From an uncultured Duodenibacillus sp. (lineage in GTDB: Bacteria > Pseudomonadota > Gammaproteobacteria > Burkholderiales > Burkholderiaceae_F), in NCBI GenBank assembly GCA_944388865.1, contig CALXKM010000049.1, positions 113,072 to 177,071 of the forward strand: 64,000 nt of DNA, read 5' to 3'. The notes below the pieces were generated by a model. It was not told the DNA's origin and did no database searches. It was given only the letters and a program-made list of their open reading frames with translations. How positions within the stretch are numbered: position 1 is the stretch's first letter; every line of letters starts with the position of its first letter. A program made the translations under genes and the position numbers. Below are positions 1-9,568 of this stretch, piece after piece.

Positions 1-119
1 TCGGCGCCATTACTCGCAGCTACGGCAGAACGCTTGCGGCGCAGGATCCGTATGCGGCTGAGCCGATGCGGCAGAGCCGTGGAAATCGCCGCACGAAAGG
101 ATACGGAGGACGCAAATAA
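1..119 (+). CDS. C-terminal tail of an upstream gene, possibly RluB pseudouridine synthase (partial)
   Basis: An open frame enters from the left edge (first full codon at 3) and ends at TAA 117-119. It gives about 38 residues of a very basic tail rich in Arg, Gly and Lys (ending GGRK). Basic low-complexity C-terminal tails of this kind are common on RluB-type 23S rRNA pseudouridine synthases, and rluB often lies just upstream of rimP in Burkholderiales. The catalytic domain is outside the window, so the identity is inferred from tail composition and gene order only. The frame itself is well supported by the promoter that follows it. Confidence 0.45.
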   Translation, partial: GAITRSYGRTLAAQDPYAAEPMRQSRGNRRTKGYGGRK

Positions 120-170
120 GCGTTCAAGCAAAAGAGGTCGCAGGACGGGGCGAAAAAGTTGAAAAAATTG

Positions 171-199
171 TTGAAATTCAACGATTAGCCCCGTATAAT
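171..199 (+). promoter_or_regulatory. Sigma-70 promoter of the rimP-nusA-infB operon
   Basis: TTGAAA at 171-176 and TATAAT at 194-199 are separated by exactly 17 bp, preceded by A/T-rich sequence. Predicted transcription start is near 206, giving a 5' leader of about 180 nt before rimP. Confidence 0.8.
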
Positions 200-315
200 G
201 CGGCCCATCGACGCCAACGTTGAGCTTTTGGTTGCGCCATTGGGTGTTTTTCTGGAAGCCGGCGGACTGCGTCGCCTCACTAAACCTTTGCTACGGACGT
301 CATCGGCCGGCAAGG

Positions 316-363
316 TGCCCTGTCAAAGGGCGTAGGGATGGGCAGTTTCGCCCATTTTTTTTT
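316..363 (+). promoter_or_regulatory. Attenuator-like leader with intrinsic terminator before rimP
   Basis: A first hairpin pairs GCCC 317-320 with GGGC 328-331. A second pairs ATGGGC 338-343 with GCCCAT 350-355 around a 6-nt loop and runs straight into nine T residues (355-363). This intrinsic terminator lies inside the leader, 22 bp before the rimP start, so transcription from the 171-199 promoter must read through it. A terminator-bearing rimP leader is a described element in gammaproteobacteria. The same role here is inferred from position and shape. Confidence 0.65.
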
Positions 364-385
364 GTTTCATTCCTTCTTCGATCGA

Positions 386-961
386 ATGCCTAAAAGCACT
401 TCTGAAATTATTGACATCGTCGAAAGCACCGTCGAGGGATTGGGCTACGAATTCGTTGAATTCGAGCGGCTGCCCCGAGGATTGATGCGCGTGACGATTG
501 ATCGCCCTGCTGACGGCGGGGTGACGGTTGATGATTGCGAAATCGTCAGCGATCAGATCACGCATCTGTTTATGGTCGAAGGCGTCGACTACGAGCGGCT
601 TGAAGTTGCAAGTCCCGGCGTTGAGCGTCCTTTAAAGCGCGTGCGCGACTGGCGCCGCTTTGCGGGTGAATTCGCCCATGTTGAACTCTACGAACCGATG
701 CACGCCGAGGGCTTTCCCGAGGCCGGCCGCAGAAAGCTCGACGGCCGCATTCTGGGCGTAGAAGGCGAAGAGGGAGCCGAAGTGATCCGCTTTTCGTTTG
801 AAGAAGTTGATGTGGCGCGTACGCCGAGTCAGGCAGCCCGTGCCCGGGCCCAAAAGGTCAAAAAGACCAAGGCCGAACCCATTGTCGTCATGTTCGCATT
901 CAACGATGTGGACAGGGCGAATTTGATTGCTCAATTGGACTTTAAAGGAAAACAGAAATGA
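386..961 (+). CDS. rimP: Ribosome maturation factor RimP
   Basis: RimP assists assembly of the 30S ribosomal subunit. The protein of 191 residues has the family N-terminal half (ExxVEGLGYEFVEFE near residues 12-28, then DCExVSDQI) followed by the Sm-like C-terminal domain, with an Ala/Lys-rich insertion near residues 150-165 that makes it longer than the usual ~150 residues. A longer reading from ATG 338 would encode the terminator hairpin as protein, so ATG 386 is preferred although it has no clear Shine-Dalgarno. Its TGA overlaps the nusA ATG (ATGA at 958-961), indicating translational coupling. It is the first gene of the nusA-infB operon and sits behind an attenuator-like leader. Confidence 0.93.
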   Translation: MPKSTSEIIDIVESTVEGLGYEFVEFERLPRGLMRVTIDRPADGGVTVDDCEIVSDQITHLFMVEGVDYERLEVASPGVERPLKRVRDWRRFAGEFAHVELYEPMHAEGFPEAGRRKLDGRILGVEGEEGAEVIRFSFEEVDVARTPSQAARARAQKVKKTKAEPIVVMFAFNDVDRANLIAQLDFKGKQK

Positions 962-2445
962 GCCGTGAAATGCTCGATATGGTCGATGTGCTCGCCAATG
1001 AAAAAAGTGTTGAGAAGGCAGCCGTCTTCGGCGTGCTCGAAACGGCTCTGGCCAGCGCCGTGAAGAAGGCGCAGTTCCCGGGCGAGGATGCCGACGTCAT
1101 TGTGCGCGTTGACAGAAATACGGGGGACTGGACTGCCGTGCGCCGCTGGCTTGTCGTCAGCGATGATCAGGGGCTGCAGCAGCCTGATCGCGAAGAGATG
1201 TATTCCGACATCTGCGATGATTATCCCGATATCGCTGTGGGTGACTATATTGAAAAGCCCATCGAAAACATCAACACGAGCGGCCGTCGCTTCGCACAGG
1301 ATGCCAAGCAGGTGATTCTGCAGAGATTGCGCGATGCCGAGCGCGAACAAATTCTCAAGGAATTTCTTGCCCGCGATGAGAAGGTTGTTTCCGGTCAGGT
1401 CAAGCGCGTCGACAAGGAAGGCGCCATTATCGAAATCGGCCGACTTGAAGCACGCCTGCCGCGCTCGGAGATGATTCCGCGTGAAAACCTTCGCAATACC
1501 GATCGCGTGCGCGCCTATGTGCTGCGTGTTGACGAATCGGCTAAGGGGCGTCAGGTGATTCTTTCTCGCGCCTGCCCGGAATTCATCAAGAAGCTTTTTG
1601 AGCTCGAAGTTCCCGAAATTGAAGAAGGCGTTGTTGAAATCAAGGCAGCTGCCCGCGATCCGGGCTCTCGCGCCAAGATTGCCGTGATGAGCCGCGACAA
1701 GCGCATAGAGCCGGTGGGCACTTGCATCGGCATTCGCGGTTCGCGCGTGACGGCCGTCACCAATGAGCTCGCCGGCGAGCGCATTGATGTTGTGCGTTGG
1801 GACGAAAATCCCGTGCAGTACATCGTTGAAGCTTTAAAGCCTGCAAAGGTGAGCAAGGTCTTTGCCGACGAAGATGCTCACTCCATGGATGTGACGGTCG
1901 ATGAGGAAAATCTGGCGATCGCCATTGGCCGTGCTGGTCAGAACGTGCGATTGGCTTCCGAGCTTACCGGCTGGCAGATCAACATCATGACTGCTGAAGA
2001 AGCCGACAAGAAGCAGCAGGAAGAAGTGCGCGAAGCCAGCGAAGAGTTCATGCGTGAACTTGACATGGACGAAGAGGCCGCGCGTGCGCTCATCGACTCG
2101 GGCATCTATACGCTCGAAGAGCTCGCTTATGTGCCCGAGCAGGAAATCATTGATCTGGGCGTGTTTGATGCAGAAACGGTCGTTGAACTGCGCGACAGAG
2201 CGCGCCGTGCGCTGCTCTCGCAGGCACTAAAGCGTGAAGAAAACCTGCGTCAGGCCGACGCGAGCCTGCTTGAGCTCGAGGGGATGGACTCCGACCTGGC
2301 AAGCAAGCTCGTGAGCGAGGGCGTCAAGACTGCCGATGATCTGGGCGACCTTGACGTGGAAGAGTTGATGCAAAAAAGCGGCGTTGATGAAGAACGTGCC
2401 AAGGCGCTCATCATGTCCGCCCGCGCCCGTTGGACGCAGCAGTAA
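958..2445 (+). CDS. nusA: Transcription termination/antitermination protein NusA
   Basis: NusA binds RNA polymerase and modulates pausing, termination and rRNA antitermination. The 495-residue protein has the N-terminal RNAP-binding domain (about 1-125), an S1 domain (about 135-200, near the SGQVKRVDKEGAIIEIG stretch), two KH domains (about 205-345, with GxxIGIRGSR and AIGRAGQNVRLA motifs), and two C-terminal acidic helical repeats (about 365-425 and 440-490). The two acidic repeats are typical of proteobacterial NusA. It overlaps rimP by 4 bases and is followed by a 142-bp gap with a hairpin before infB. Confidence 0.98.
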   Translation: MSREMLDMVDVLANEKSVEKAAVFGVLETALASAVKKAQFPGEDADVIVRVDRNTGDWTAVRRWLVVSDDQGLQQPDREEMYSDICDDYPDIAVGDYIEKPIENINTSGRRFAQDAKQVILQRLRDAEREQILKEFLARDEKVVSGQVKRVDKEGAIIEIGRLEARLPRSEMIPRENLRNTDRVRAYVLRVDESAKGRQVILSRACPEFIKKLFELEVPEIEEGVVEIKAAARDPGSRAKIAVMSRDKRIEPVGTCIGIRGSRVTAVTNELAGERIDVVRWDENPVQYIVEALKPAKVSKVFADEDAHSMDVTVDEENLAIAIGRAGQNVRLASELTGWQINIMTAEEADKKQQEEVREASEEFMRELDMDEEAARALIDSGIYTLEELAYVPEQEIIDLGVFDAETVVELRDRARRALLSQALKREENLRQADASLLELEGMDSDLASKLVSEGVKTADDLGDLDVEELMQKSGVDEERAKALIMSARARWTQQ

Positions 2446-2449
2446 GCTC

Positions 2450-2470
2450 GAAGTCTTTTTCCAAGACTTC
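2450..2470 (+). other. Intercistronic hairpin between nusA and infB
   Basis: Perfect 8-bp stem, GAAGTCTT 2450-2457 with AAGACTTC 2463-2470, loop of 5 nt. It starts 5 bases after the nusA stop and has no T-run downstream, so it is more likely a processing, pausing or mRNA-stability element than a terminator. Confidence 0.5.
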
Positions 2471-2587
2471 CATTGAAATAATCTGAATTTGCCGTTTGTC
2501 TAGAAACGACGGCGCCGGACAAAGAAGGCTTTCGAGCCCGCGGCGCACGACAACATCAAAGCATTCGGCAGGGAGAAAAAGGAAAAC

Positions 2588-5584
2588 ATGGCAAACAATA
2601 CGGTTCGCGAATTTGCCCTCGAGCTTAAGGTTTCTGCCGGTACGCTGCTTTCTCAGCTGCAGCAGGCAGGGGTTGCAGTCTCCAACGAAAGCGATGAAAT
2701 CAGCGATGCCGACAAGGCCAAGCTTCTCGAGAGTCTGCGCAAGGCTCGCGTGCAGGATAAGCCGCGCAAAATTACTGTAACGCGACGCGAAACGACGACG
2801 ATTCGTCAAAATGACGGCCAGGGCGGGGCGCGCACGATCGAAGTTGAAGTTCGTCGCCGCCGCGTCTTCGTCAAGAAGCCCGCTGCGGCTCAGACAACGC
2901 CTGCCGAGGCCGAGCGTGCAAGCCAGATGGCGGCTGCGCGCGCCGAGCTTGAGGCTCAAGCCAAGGCTGAGGCTGACCGCAGAGCCGCCGAAGAGGCCGC
3001 TCGCAAGGCTGCCGAAGAGGCCAAGGCAAAGGCTGAGCAGGAGGCGGCTGAACGCGCCCGTGCTGAGGCCGAAGCAGCCGAAGAGCGCCGTCGTCAGGAA
3101 GAAGAGCAAAAGCGCGCTGCTGAGCTTGAGGCGCAACGTCGCGAGCAGGAAGCCGCCCGCAAGGCTGCCGAAGAAAAAGAGGCAGCGCTTAAGGCTGCTC
3201 AGCAAAAGCAGGCCGAAGAACAAAAGGCTGCCGAGCAAAAAGCAGCAGAGCAAAAAGCGCAGGCCAAGGCACAGCAAGAGGCTCAAGCCAAGCGTGAGGC
3301 TCAGGCTAAAAAGGCTGCTGAAGAGGTCGCTGCTGCCGAGGCTCGTGCCGCTGAGCAAAAGCGCCGCGAAGAAGCACGCCGCAAGGCGCAGGAAGAGGCC
3401 GACGCCATCCGTGCGATGCTTGCCAAGCCTAAGACCGTTCTCAAGGCCAAGCAGGATCGCGGCGACAAGAATGATCGTCGTGATGAAGCAGCCGCCGGCA
3501 AGCAGGCTCAAAGCCAGCAGCCGCAGACGGCCAAGACGGCCTCGAAGTCTGCTGCCAAGACCGCTCAAGGCAATAAGCCTCAGAAGCCAGCCGACAACAA
3601 GAAGTCTTCCGGCAAGTCCGAAGGCGGCAAGAAGGCAGGCGTCAAGGGACGCAAGGCTGAAAAGAACAACGATCGCGGAGGTTGGGGCGAAGACAACCAA
3701 AAGCGCCGCACGATGAAGACGCGCGGTGTGGTCGACGGCGGCGAGGAAACCACCTGGCACAGCCGCAGCCGCAAGAATCATCGCCACGAGGCCGCCGTGC
3801 AGCATGAGATGCCCACCGAGCCGATCGTGCGCGAGGTGACAGTGCCCGAGACGATCTCAGTGGCCGATCTCGCCCACAAGATGGCCGTCAAGGCAACCGA
3901 AGTGATCAAGACGCTCATGAAGATGGGGCAGATGGTGACAATCAATCAGATGCTCGATCAGGAAACGGCCATGATCATCGTTGAGGAAATGGGCCATGTG
4001 GCTGTGGCGGCCAAGTCTGACGATCCGGAATCGCTTTTGGGCGAACTTGAAGAAAATGCGCAGCAGTATCCGGAAGTGCCGCGCCCGCCCGTGGTGACCA
4101 TTATGGGTCACGTTGACCATGGCAAGACCTCGTTGCTCGACTATATCCGTCGCGCCAAGGTCGCCGCTGGCGAAGCCGGCGGCATTACGCAGCACATCGG
4201 CGCCTATCACGTCAAGACTCCGCGCGGCATCGTAACCTTCCTCGATACCCCGGGCCATGAAGCGTTTACGGCCATGCGTGCTCGCGGTGCGCAGGCTACC
4301 GACATCGTGATTCTGGTGGTGGCCGCCGACGACGGCGTCATGCCCCAGACCAAGGAAGCCATTGCGCACGCGCGTGCTGCCAATGTGCCTTTGGTTGTGG
4401 CCATCAACAAGATTGACAAGCCCGAAGCCAACATCGAGCGCGTCAAGGGAGAGCTGGTGCAAAACGGCGTGCTTCCTGAAGAGTATGGCGGCGACGTACC
4501 CTTCTGCCCGGTGTCGGCCAAGAGCGGCCAGGGTGTGGACGAACTCTTGGAAAATGTGCTGCTGCAGGCTGAAATGCTCGAACTCAAGGCTCCTGCCGAA
4601 GGGCATGCCAAGGGCATCGTCATCGAAAGCCGCCTTGACAAGGGGCGCGGCCCTGTGGCTTCGGTGCTCGTGCAGTCGGGCTTGCTCCAAAAGGGCGACA
4701 TCGTCCTTGCCGGACAGGCTTTCGGCCGCGTGCGCGCCATGATCAACGAAATGGGCAAGCAGGTCGCTTCGGCCGGTCCTTCGATTCCGGTTGAGATCCA
4801 GGGTCTGTCGGATGTGCCCGCCGCAGGCGACGAAATTCTCGTCGTGCCCGACGAACGTCGTGCTCGTGAGGTCGCGCTTTTCCGTCAGGGCAAGTACCGC
4901 GACGTCAAACTTGCACGCCAGCAGGCTGCCAAGCTCGAAAATATTTTTGCCAACGCCGCAGAAGGCGAGGTCAAGACCTTGGCGCTCATTATCAAGGCCG
5001 ACGTGCAGGGCTCGACCGAGGCTCTTGTGCATGCCTTGACGAAGCTTTCGACCGAAGAGGTGCGCGTGCAGGTCGTGCACAGCGCCGTGGGCGGCATTTC
5101 GGAAACCGACGTCAACCTTGCAGCTGCTTCGCAGGCCGTTATCATCGGCTTTAACGTACGCGCTGATGCGCAGGCTCGCAAGCTTGCCGAGCAGGAAAGC
5201 GTTGATGTGCGCTACTACAACATCATCTACGATGCCGTCGATGATGTGAAGGCGGCCATGAGCGGCATGCTCTCGCCCGAAAAGCGCGAGACCGTCATCG
5301 GCATGCTCGAAATCCGTCAGGTCATCCGTGTGCCCAAGGTCGGCTTCATTGCCGGCTGCCGCGTGCTCGAGGGTGTGGTGCGCAGAAACGCAAATGCACG
5401 GCTGCTGCGCGACAACGTCGTTATCTGGACGGGCGAACTTGCTTCGCTGCGCCACTTCAAGGACGACGTGCGCGAAGTGCAGGCCGGAAACGAATGCGGC
5501 TTGTCGCTTAAGGGCTATGACGACATCAAGGTCAACGATCAGCTCGAAATCTTCGAGGTGACCGAAGTGGCTCGTACGCTTTAA
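2588..5584 (+). CDS. infB: Translation initiation factor IF-2
   Basis: IF-2 is the GTPase that brings initiator fMet-tRNA to the 30S subunit and promotes subunit joining. The 998-residue protein has an IF2_N module (1-55), a very long Ala/Glu/Lys-rich coiled linker (about 95-300), a second IF2_N module (about 415-470), the G domain, and the C-terminal domains II-IV. G motifs are visible: GHVDHGKT at 507-514, DTPGHE at 553-558 and NKID at 607-610. The linker length is in the usual range for betaproteobacteria. The start at 2588 follows a purine-rich AGGGAGAAAAAGGA region. Confidence 0.98.
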   Translation: MANNTVREFALELKVSAGTLLSQLQQAGVAVSNESDEISDADKAKLLESLRKARVQDKPRKITVTRRETTTIRQNDGQGGARTIEVEVRRRRVFVKKPAAAQTTPAEAERASQMAAARAELEAQAKAEADRRAAEEAARKAAEEAKAKAEQEAAERARAEAEAAEERRRQEEEQKRAAELEAQRREQEAARKAAEEKEAALKAAQQKQAEEQKAAEQKAAEQKAQAKAQQEAQAKREAQAKKAAEEVAAAEARAAEQKRREEARRKAQEEADAIRAMLAKPKTVLKAKQDRGDKNDRRDEAAAGKQAQSQQPQTAKTASKSAAKTAQGNKPQKPADNKKSSGKSEGGKKAGVKGRKAEKNNDRGGWGEDNQKRRTMKTRGVVDGGEETTWHSRSRKNHRHEAAVQHEMPTEPIVREVTVPETISVADLAHKMAVKATEVIKTLMKMGQMVTINQMLDQETAMIIVEEMGHVAVAAKSDDPESLLGELEENAQQYPEVPRPPVVTIMGHVDHGKTSLLDYIRRAKVAAGEAGGITQHIGAYHVKTPRGIVTFLDTPGHEAFTAMRARGAQATDIVILVVAADDGVMPQTKEAIAHARAANVPLVVAINKIDKPEANIERVKGELVQNGVLPEEYGGDVPFCPVSAKSGQGVDELLENVLLQAEMLELKAPAEGHAKGIVIESRLDKGRGPVASVLVQSGLLQKGDIVLAGQAFGRVRAMINEMGKQVASAGPSIPVEIQGLSDVPAAGDEILVVPDERRAREVALFRQGKYRDVKLARQQAAKLENIFANAAEGEVKTLALIIKADVQGSTEALVHALTKLSTEEVRVQVVHSAVGGISETDVNLAAASQAVIIGFNVRADAQARKLAEQESVDVRYYNIIYDAVDDVKAAMSGMLSPEKRETVIGMLEIRQVIRVPKVGFIAGCRVLEGVVRRNANARLLRDNVVIWTGELASLRHFKDDVREVQAGNECGLSLKGYDDIKVNDQLEIFEVTEVARTL

Positions 5585-5596
5585 TCTAAAGAGATC

Positions 5597-5638
5597 TGCT
5601 GACATTCCGTTTGGGCTTGTCCAGACGGAGCGTCAGCA
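5597..5638 (+). other. Long imperfect hairpin between infB and rbfA
   Basis: TGCTGAC 5597-5603 pairs with GTCAGCA 5632-5638; inside it TCCGT 5606-5610 pairs with ACGGA 5625-5629 and TGG with CCA. No T-run follows (A-run instead), so it is not a standard terminator on this strand. Its position just after infB suggests an RNA processing or stability element. Confidence 0.5.
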
Positions 5639-5702
5639 AAAAATTGTGCGGCACGAACTCAGCAGAGCTTCGTGCCCGACTTGAATTTGGAGAACATTAA
5701 CG

Positions 5703-6101
5703 ATGAGATCTTCCAAGCCCGGACGCGGTCAGCGCGTGGCTGACCAGATCGCCCGAGACGTGGCCGAACTCATTCCGCAGGAAGTGCGTGATCCGCGCGT
5801 GGGTCTCGTGACCATCACCGGCTGCGAAATTACGCCTGACTATGCGCACGCTAAGCTTTACTTTACGGTGATCGGCAGCGATCCTGCCGTTTGCCGCGAG
5901 GGGCTCAACGCGGCAGCAGGCATGCTCAGAAACCATATTTTCAAAAAGCTGCGCATTCACACGGTGCCGACGCTGCACTTTGAGCACGACACGAGCGTTG
6001 AGCGCGGTTTTGCTATGGATGCAAAAATCAATGAGGCAATGGCGCAGACGCGCGCGAGCCTTGCTGATGAAACGCCCGAGGGCGAGGACGCGGCCAAGTA
6101 A
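5703..6101 (+). CDS. rbfA: 30S ribosome-binding factor RbfA
   Basis: RbfA is a KH-like cold-adaptation and 16S rRNA maturation factor. The 132-residue protein shows the family pattern: RVADQIARDVAELI at the N-terminus, then DPRVGLVTITGCEIT, the YAHAKLYFTV strand, and LHFEHDTSVERG near the C-terminus. Length fits the family. Its TAA overlaps the truB ATG (TAATG at 6099-6103), so the pair is translationally coupled. Confidence 0.97.
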   Translation: MRSSKPGRGQRVADQIARDVAELIPQEVRDPRVGLVTITGCEITPDYAHAKLYFTVIGSDPAVCREGLNAAAGMLRNHIFKKLRIHTVPTLHFEHDTSVERGFAMDAKINEAMAQTRASLADETPEGEDAAK

Positions 6102-7024
6102 TGGGCAAGAAGGGAGACGCAGTCGACGGCGTGATGCTGCTTGACAAGCCAGAGGGCATGAGCTCAAACTGGGCTTTGCAGCTCACGCGTCGGCTGATCA
6201 ATGCGCAAAAAGCAGGGCACACGGGCACGCTTGATCCGATGGCCACGGGGCTTTTGCCGCTTGCTTTCGGCAATGCGACGAAATACTCGGCCGACTTGCT
6301 GCATGCAGACAAGCGCTATCTGGCGGTGCTCACGCTTGGCGCGGCCACCGACACGATGGACAAGACGGGCGAAGTGATCGAGCGTTCCGACAAAATCGTC
6401 ACCCGTGAGGAATTCGAGGCGGTGCTGCCTGAGTTCACCGGCGACATCGAACAGATTCCGCCCATGTACTCAGCAGTGAAGTTCGGCGGAAAAAATCTGT
6501 ATGATCTCGCTCGCAAAGGTCTTGAAGTTGAGCGCAGGCCGCGCAAGGTACGCGTGCATGAACTCAGACTAGTGCACTTTGCCGACAACGAAGCGCATAT
6601 TGACGTGCGTGTGAGCAAGGGAACGTACATTCGCGTGCTTGCCGACGACATCGGCCGCAGACTAGGCTCATTTGCGCACCTCAAAGCGCTCAGGCGCACC
6701 GAGGTGGGTGACCTCAAGATTGAGGATGCCGTGCCCTTTGCCGTGATCGACGACAAGGAAAAAACGATTCAAGAGCGACGCGCTTATCTAAAGGGCGCTG
6801 ATTTTTTGCTGCAAACGCTGCCCGAGGTAAGGCTCGATGCCGTTGCTTCGGCCAGACTGCGCAACGGACAGAGGCTTGCGCATGCAAGTGAACTTAGAGG
6901 CGTGCTGGCTCGAGCCTACGATGAAGCCGGAATGCTTCTGGGCGTGGTGCGGGTAGATCACCGCGGCACCGTGCATCCGCACCGACTGATTCGGTTTGAG
7001 CAGACCTCGGCGTCGAAGAATTGA
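6101..7024 (+). CDS. truB: tRNA pseudouridine(55) synthase TruB
   Basis: TruB converts U55 of the T-loop of tRNAs to pseudouridine. The 307-residue protein contains the catalytic motif GHTGTLDPMATGLLP with the nucleophile Asp45, the VSKGTYIRVLADDIG motif near residue 170-185, and a C-terminal PUA-like region. It overlaps rbfA by one base and is followed by typA after 57 bp, all in one direction. Confidence 0.98.
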   Translation: MGKKGDAVDGVMLLDKPEGMSSNWALQLTRRLINAQKAGHTGTLDPMATGLLPLAFGNATKYSADLLHADKRYLAVLTLGAATDTMDKTGEVIERSDKIVTREEFEAVLPEFTGDIEQIPPMYSAVKFGGKNLYDLARKGLEVERRPRKVRVHELRLVHFADNEAHIDVRVSKGTYIRVLADDIGRRLGSFAHLKALRRTEVGDLKIEDAVPFAVIDDKEKTIQERRAYLKGADFLLQTLPEVRLDAVASARLRNGQRLAHASELRGVLARAYDEAGMLLGVVRVDHRGTVHPHRLIRFEQTSASKN

Positions 7025-7081
7025 AAAGAAATTGTTGAAAACTGAAGAAGGATCCCGCCAACACGGGAGTGGAAAAAAGAA

Positions 7082-8929
7082 ATGACTCGAGCGATTAGAA
7101 ATATTGCCATTATTGCTCACGTTGACCACGGCAAGACGACCATGGTTGACAAGCTGCTGCAGTGCGCGGGCACCTTCCGCAGCAATCAAGTGGTCGATGA
7201 ACGCGTGATGGACAGCAATGCCATTGAAAAGGAACGCGGCATCACGATTTTGTCCAAGAACTGCGCCGTGGAGTATGAAGGCGTACACATCAACATTATC
7301 GACACCCCGGGGCATGCCGACTTCGGCGGCGAAGTCGAGCGAGTTTTGTCGATGGTCGACGGAGTGCTGCTGTTGGTTGATGCCGTTGAAGGCCCGATGC
7401 CCCAGACGCGTTTCGTGACGCGCAAGGCGCTCGCCGCTGGCTTAAAGCCCATCGTCGTGGTCAACAAGGTCGACCGTCCGGGCGCTCGTCCCGACTGGGT
7501 CGTCAATCAGACCTTTGATCTGTTCGACAAGCTCGGCGCCACGGAAGATCAGCTTGATTTCCCGGTGATCTATGCTTCGGCCTTAAACGGCTATGCCGGC
7601 TACACGACTGATGTTGAAGAACTCAAGAAAATCGGCAACATGCGCGCGGTGTTCGACACCGTCATCAAGTACGTGCCGGTTCGTGAAGACAATGTCGACG
7701 GCAGTCTGATGCTGCAGATCTGCTCGCTGGACTATTCGAGCTACGTGGGCAAGATCGGCATTGGCCGCGTGCACCGCGGTCGCATCAAGAGCGGTCAGTC
7801 GGTTGTGATCATGAACGGTCCCGACGATACGCCCAAGCCCGCAAAGATCAACCAGATTCTGCAGTTCGAAGGACTCGACCGCAAGCTCGTCGACGAAGCG
7901 CAGGCCGGCGACATCGTGCTCATCAACGGCATTGAAGAGCTCAACATCGGTACGACCATCACCGATCCGGCCGCTCCCGAGGCGCTGCCGCTGCTGTCGG
8001 TTGACGAACCCACGCTTACCATGAGCTTTATGGTGAACACCTCGCCTTTGGCAGGCCGCGAAGGCAAGTTCGTGACGAGCCGTCAGATTCGCGAGCGTCT
8101 TGAGCGCGAGTTAAAGAGCAACGTTGCCATGCGTCTGCGTCCCACGGCCGATGAAACGTGCTGGGAAGTGTGCGGCCGTGGCGAACTGCATCTGACGATT
8201 CTGCTTGAAAACATGCGCCGCGAGGGCTATGAACTCGCTGTGGGCCGACCACGCGTGCTGCTCAAGGTTGTCGACGGCCAAAAGCTTGAGCCCTATGAGC
8301 TGCTCACTGTCGACGTTGAGGAAGAACATCAGGGCGCCGTGATGGAAGAACTCGGCCGTCGCAAGGGCGATTTGCAGGACATGCAGCCCGATGGAAAGGG
8401 ACGCGTGCGTCTTGAGTACCGCATCCCGGCCCGCGGTCTGATCGGCTTTCAGTCGATGTTCATGACGATGTGCCGCGGCACGGGCATCATGAGTCACGTT
8501 GTTGACGAATACGGCCCCAGCAGGCAGGGTGAGGTGGGCGAGCGACGCTCGGGCGCCATCATCAGTCAGGATGACGGCGCGGCCGTGGCTTATGCGCTCT
8601 GGAAGATTCAGGAGCGCGGTCGTTTGTTCGTGAGTCCCGGCGAGCCGCTCTACGAGGGCATGATCATCGGCGAACACTCGCGCGACAACGATATCGTCGT
8701 CAATCCGATTCGCTGCAAGCAGCTCACCAACATTCGCGCCTCCGGCACTGACGAGGCAATCCGTCTGGTGCCTCCGGTGAAGCTCACGCTTGAGTCTGCC
8801 GTTGAGTTCATCAACGACGACGAGCTCGTTGAGATTACGCCCAAGAGCATTCGTCTGAGAAAGCGCTGGCTTAAGGAGTTCGAGCGTCGCCGTGCAGCGC
8901 GCGTCGAACGCGACGAAAATACGCTTTAA
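7082..8929 (+). CDS. typA: Ribosome-associated translational GTPase TypA/BipA
   Basis: TypA/BipA is a translational GTPase related to EF-G that helps late 50S assembly and stress adaptation. The 615-residue protein starts with the G domain (AHVDHGKT at 12-19, ERGITIL switch [23 protein letters not shown]), followed by a beta-barrel domain, EF-G-like domains III and V, and the BipA-specific C-terminal domain. Length is typical. A strong rho-independent terminator follows, closing the rimP-typA block. Confidence 0.97.
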   Translation: MTRAIRNIAIIAHVDHGKTTMVDKLLQCAGTFRSNQVVDERVMDSNAIEKERGITILSKNCAVEYEGVHINIIDTPGHADFGGEVERVLSMVDGVLLLVDAVEGPMPQTRFVTRKALAAGLKPIVVVNKVDRPGARPDWVVNQTFDLFDKLGATEDQLDFPVIYASALNGYAGYTTDVEELKKIGNMRAVFDTVIKYVPVREDNVDGSLMLQICSLDYSSYVGKIGIGRVHRGRIKSGQSVVIMNGPDDTPKPAKINQILQFEGLDRKLVDEAQAGDIVLINGIEELNIGTTITDPAAPEALPLLSVDEPTLTMSFMVNTSPLAGREGKFVTSRQIRERLERELKSNVAMRLRPTADETCWEVCGRGELHLTILLENMRREGYELAVGRPRVLLKVVDGQKLEPYELLTVDVEEEHQGAVMEELGRRKGDLQDMQPDGKGRVRLEYRIPARGLIGFQSMFMTMCRGTGIMSHVVDEYGPSRQGEVGERRSGAIISQDDGAAVAYALWKIQERGRLFVSPGEPLYEGMIIGEHSRDNDIVVNPIRCKQLTNIRASGTDEAIRLVPPVKLTLESAVEFINDDELVEITPKSIRLRKRWLKEFERRRAARVERDENTL

Positions 8930-8964
8930 CGTGTCTGGTCGCAGACTGGCTTTTTGAGCCCTGA

Positions 8965-9015
8965 GCCGAAGCTTTTTTAGGAAGCGGCGCACGCCGCTTC
9001 GAGCTTCGGCTTTTT
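8965..9015 (+). terminator. Rho-independent terminator after typA
   Basis: Nested stem: GCCGAAGCT 8965-8973 with AGCTTCGGC 9002-9010 outside, GAAGCGGC with GCCGCTTC inside, followed by TTTTT 9011-9015. Confidence 0.85.
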
Positions 9016-9106
9016 GTGCTTTTTAAGATTCTTGCGGCAAGGCCGCAAAGGCTGCCTGATGCACCAGAGCGCTTTCGTACGAAAGCGGCGGATTTTAGGA
9101 GTTTCT

Positions 9107-9514
9107 ATGAGCTACTTCACGAAAAAGCAAAACAGCGCCCCGTGTCCGTGCGGAAGCGGACGAACGCTTGCGCAGTGCTGCGGCAAATTCATTGATCTCG
9201 ACGAGACGCCGCGCACGGCGCTTGAGGTGATGCGGGCGCGCTATACGGCCTATGCGCTCGGGCACAACGACTTCATCCGAGCCTCTTGGGCGATGGAAAA
9301 GTGTCCAGAAGGCGTGCTGGCCGATCCCGAATACAAGTGGCTTGGCCTTAAGGTGATTTCTGCCAAGGATATTGACGAGACGCACGCCGAAGTCGAATTC
9401 ATTGCGCGCGCCCGCGTGGGTTCGCGCGGGGCAATTCGCATGCACGAGCGAAGCCGCTTCGAAAAGCGAGACGGCCTGTGGTTTTACGTTGACGGCGACA
9501 TGCTCGAAAAATAA
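9107..9514 (+). CDS. YchJ-family SEC-C zinc-binding protein (UPF0225)
   Basis: A 135-residue protein of the YchJ/UPF0225 family, function not established. It begins with a SEC-C metal-binding motif (CPCGSGRTLAQCCGKF, about residues 13-28), followed by the NTF2-like YchJ middle domain (PRTALEVMRARYTAYALG) that ends in FVDGDML-type strands. Start at ATG 9107 is chosen because TAGGAG lies 6 bp upstream and because the longer reading would run into the typA terminator. It is transcribed towards dusA. Confidence 0.88.
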   Translation: MSYFTKKQNSAPCPCGSGRTLAQCCGKFIDLDETPRTALEVMRARYTAYALGHNDFIRASWAMEKCPEGVLADPEYKWLGLKVISAKDIDETHAEVEFIARARVGSRGAIRMHERSRFEKRDGLWFYVDGDMLEK

Positions 9515-9568
9515 GTCGCTCAGAGCGCTTTGAAAAAAAGACGTACTTTGGCTAGCGGAAAATTGTCG

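Noticed and set aside
338-385. Longer rimP reading from ATG 338
   Set aside because: The added 16 residues are encoded by the terminator hairpin and its T-run; ATG 386 starts at the conserved RimP N-terminus.
2940-3420. Repetitive sequence in infB considered as a DNA repeat array
   Set aside because: It is a codon-level consequence of the Ala/Glu/Lys-rich coiled linker; no regular repeat unit as in CRISPR or tandem arrays.
2411-3805. Long Leu-rich minus-strand frame opposite the IF-2 linker
   Set aside because: It is the antisense of the Ala/Lys/Glu-rich linker codons of infB, giving artificial Leu and Ser runs.
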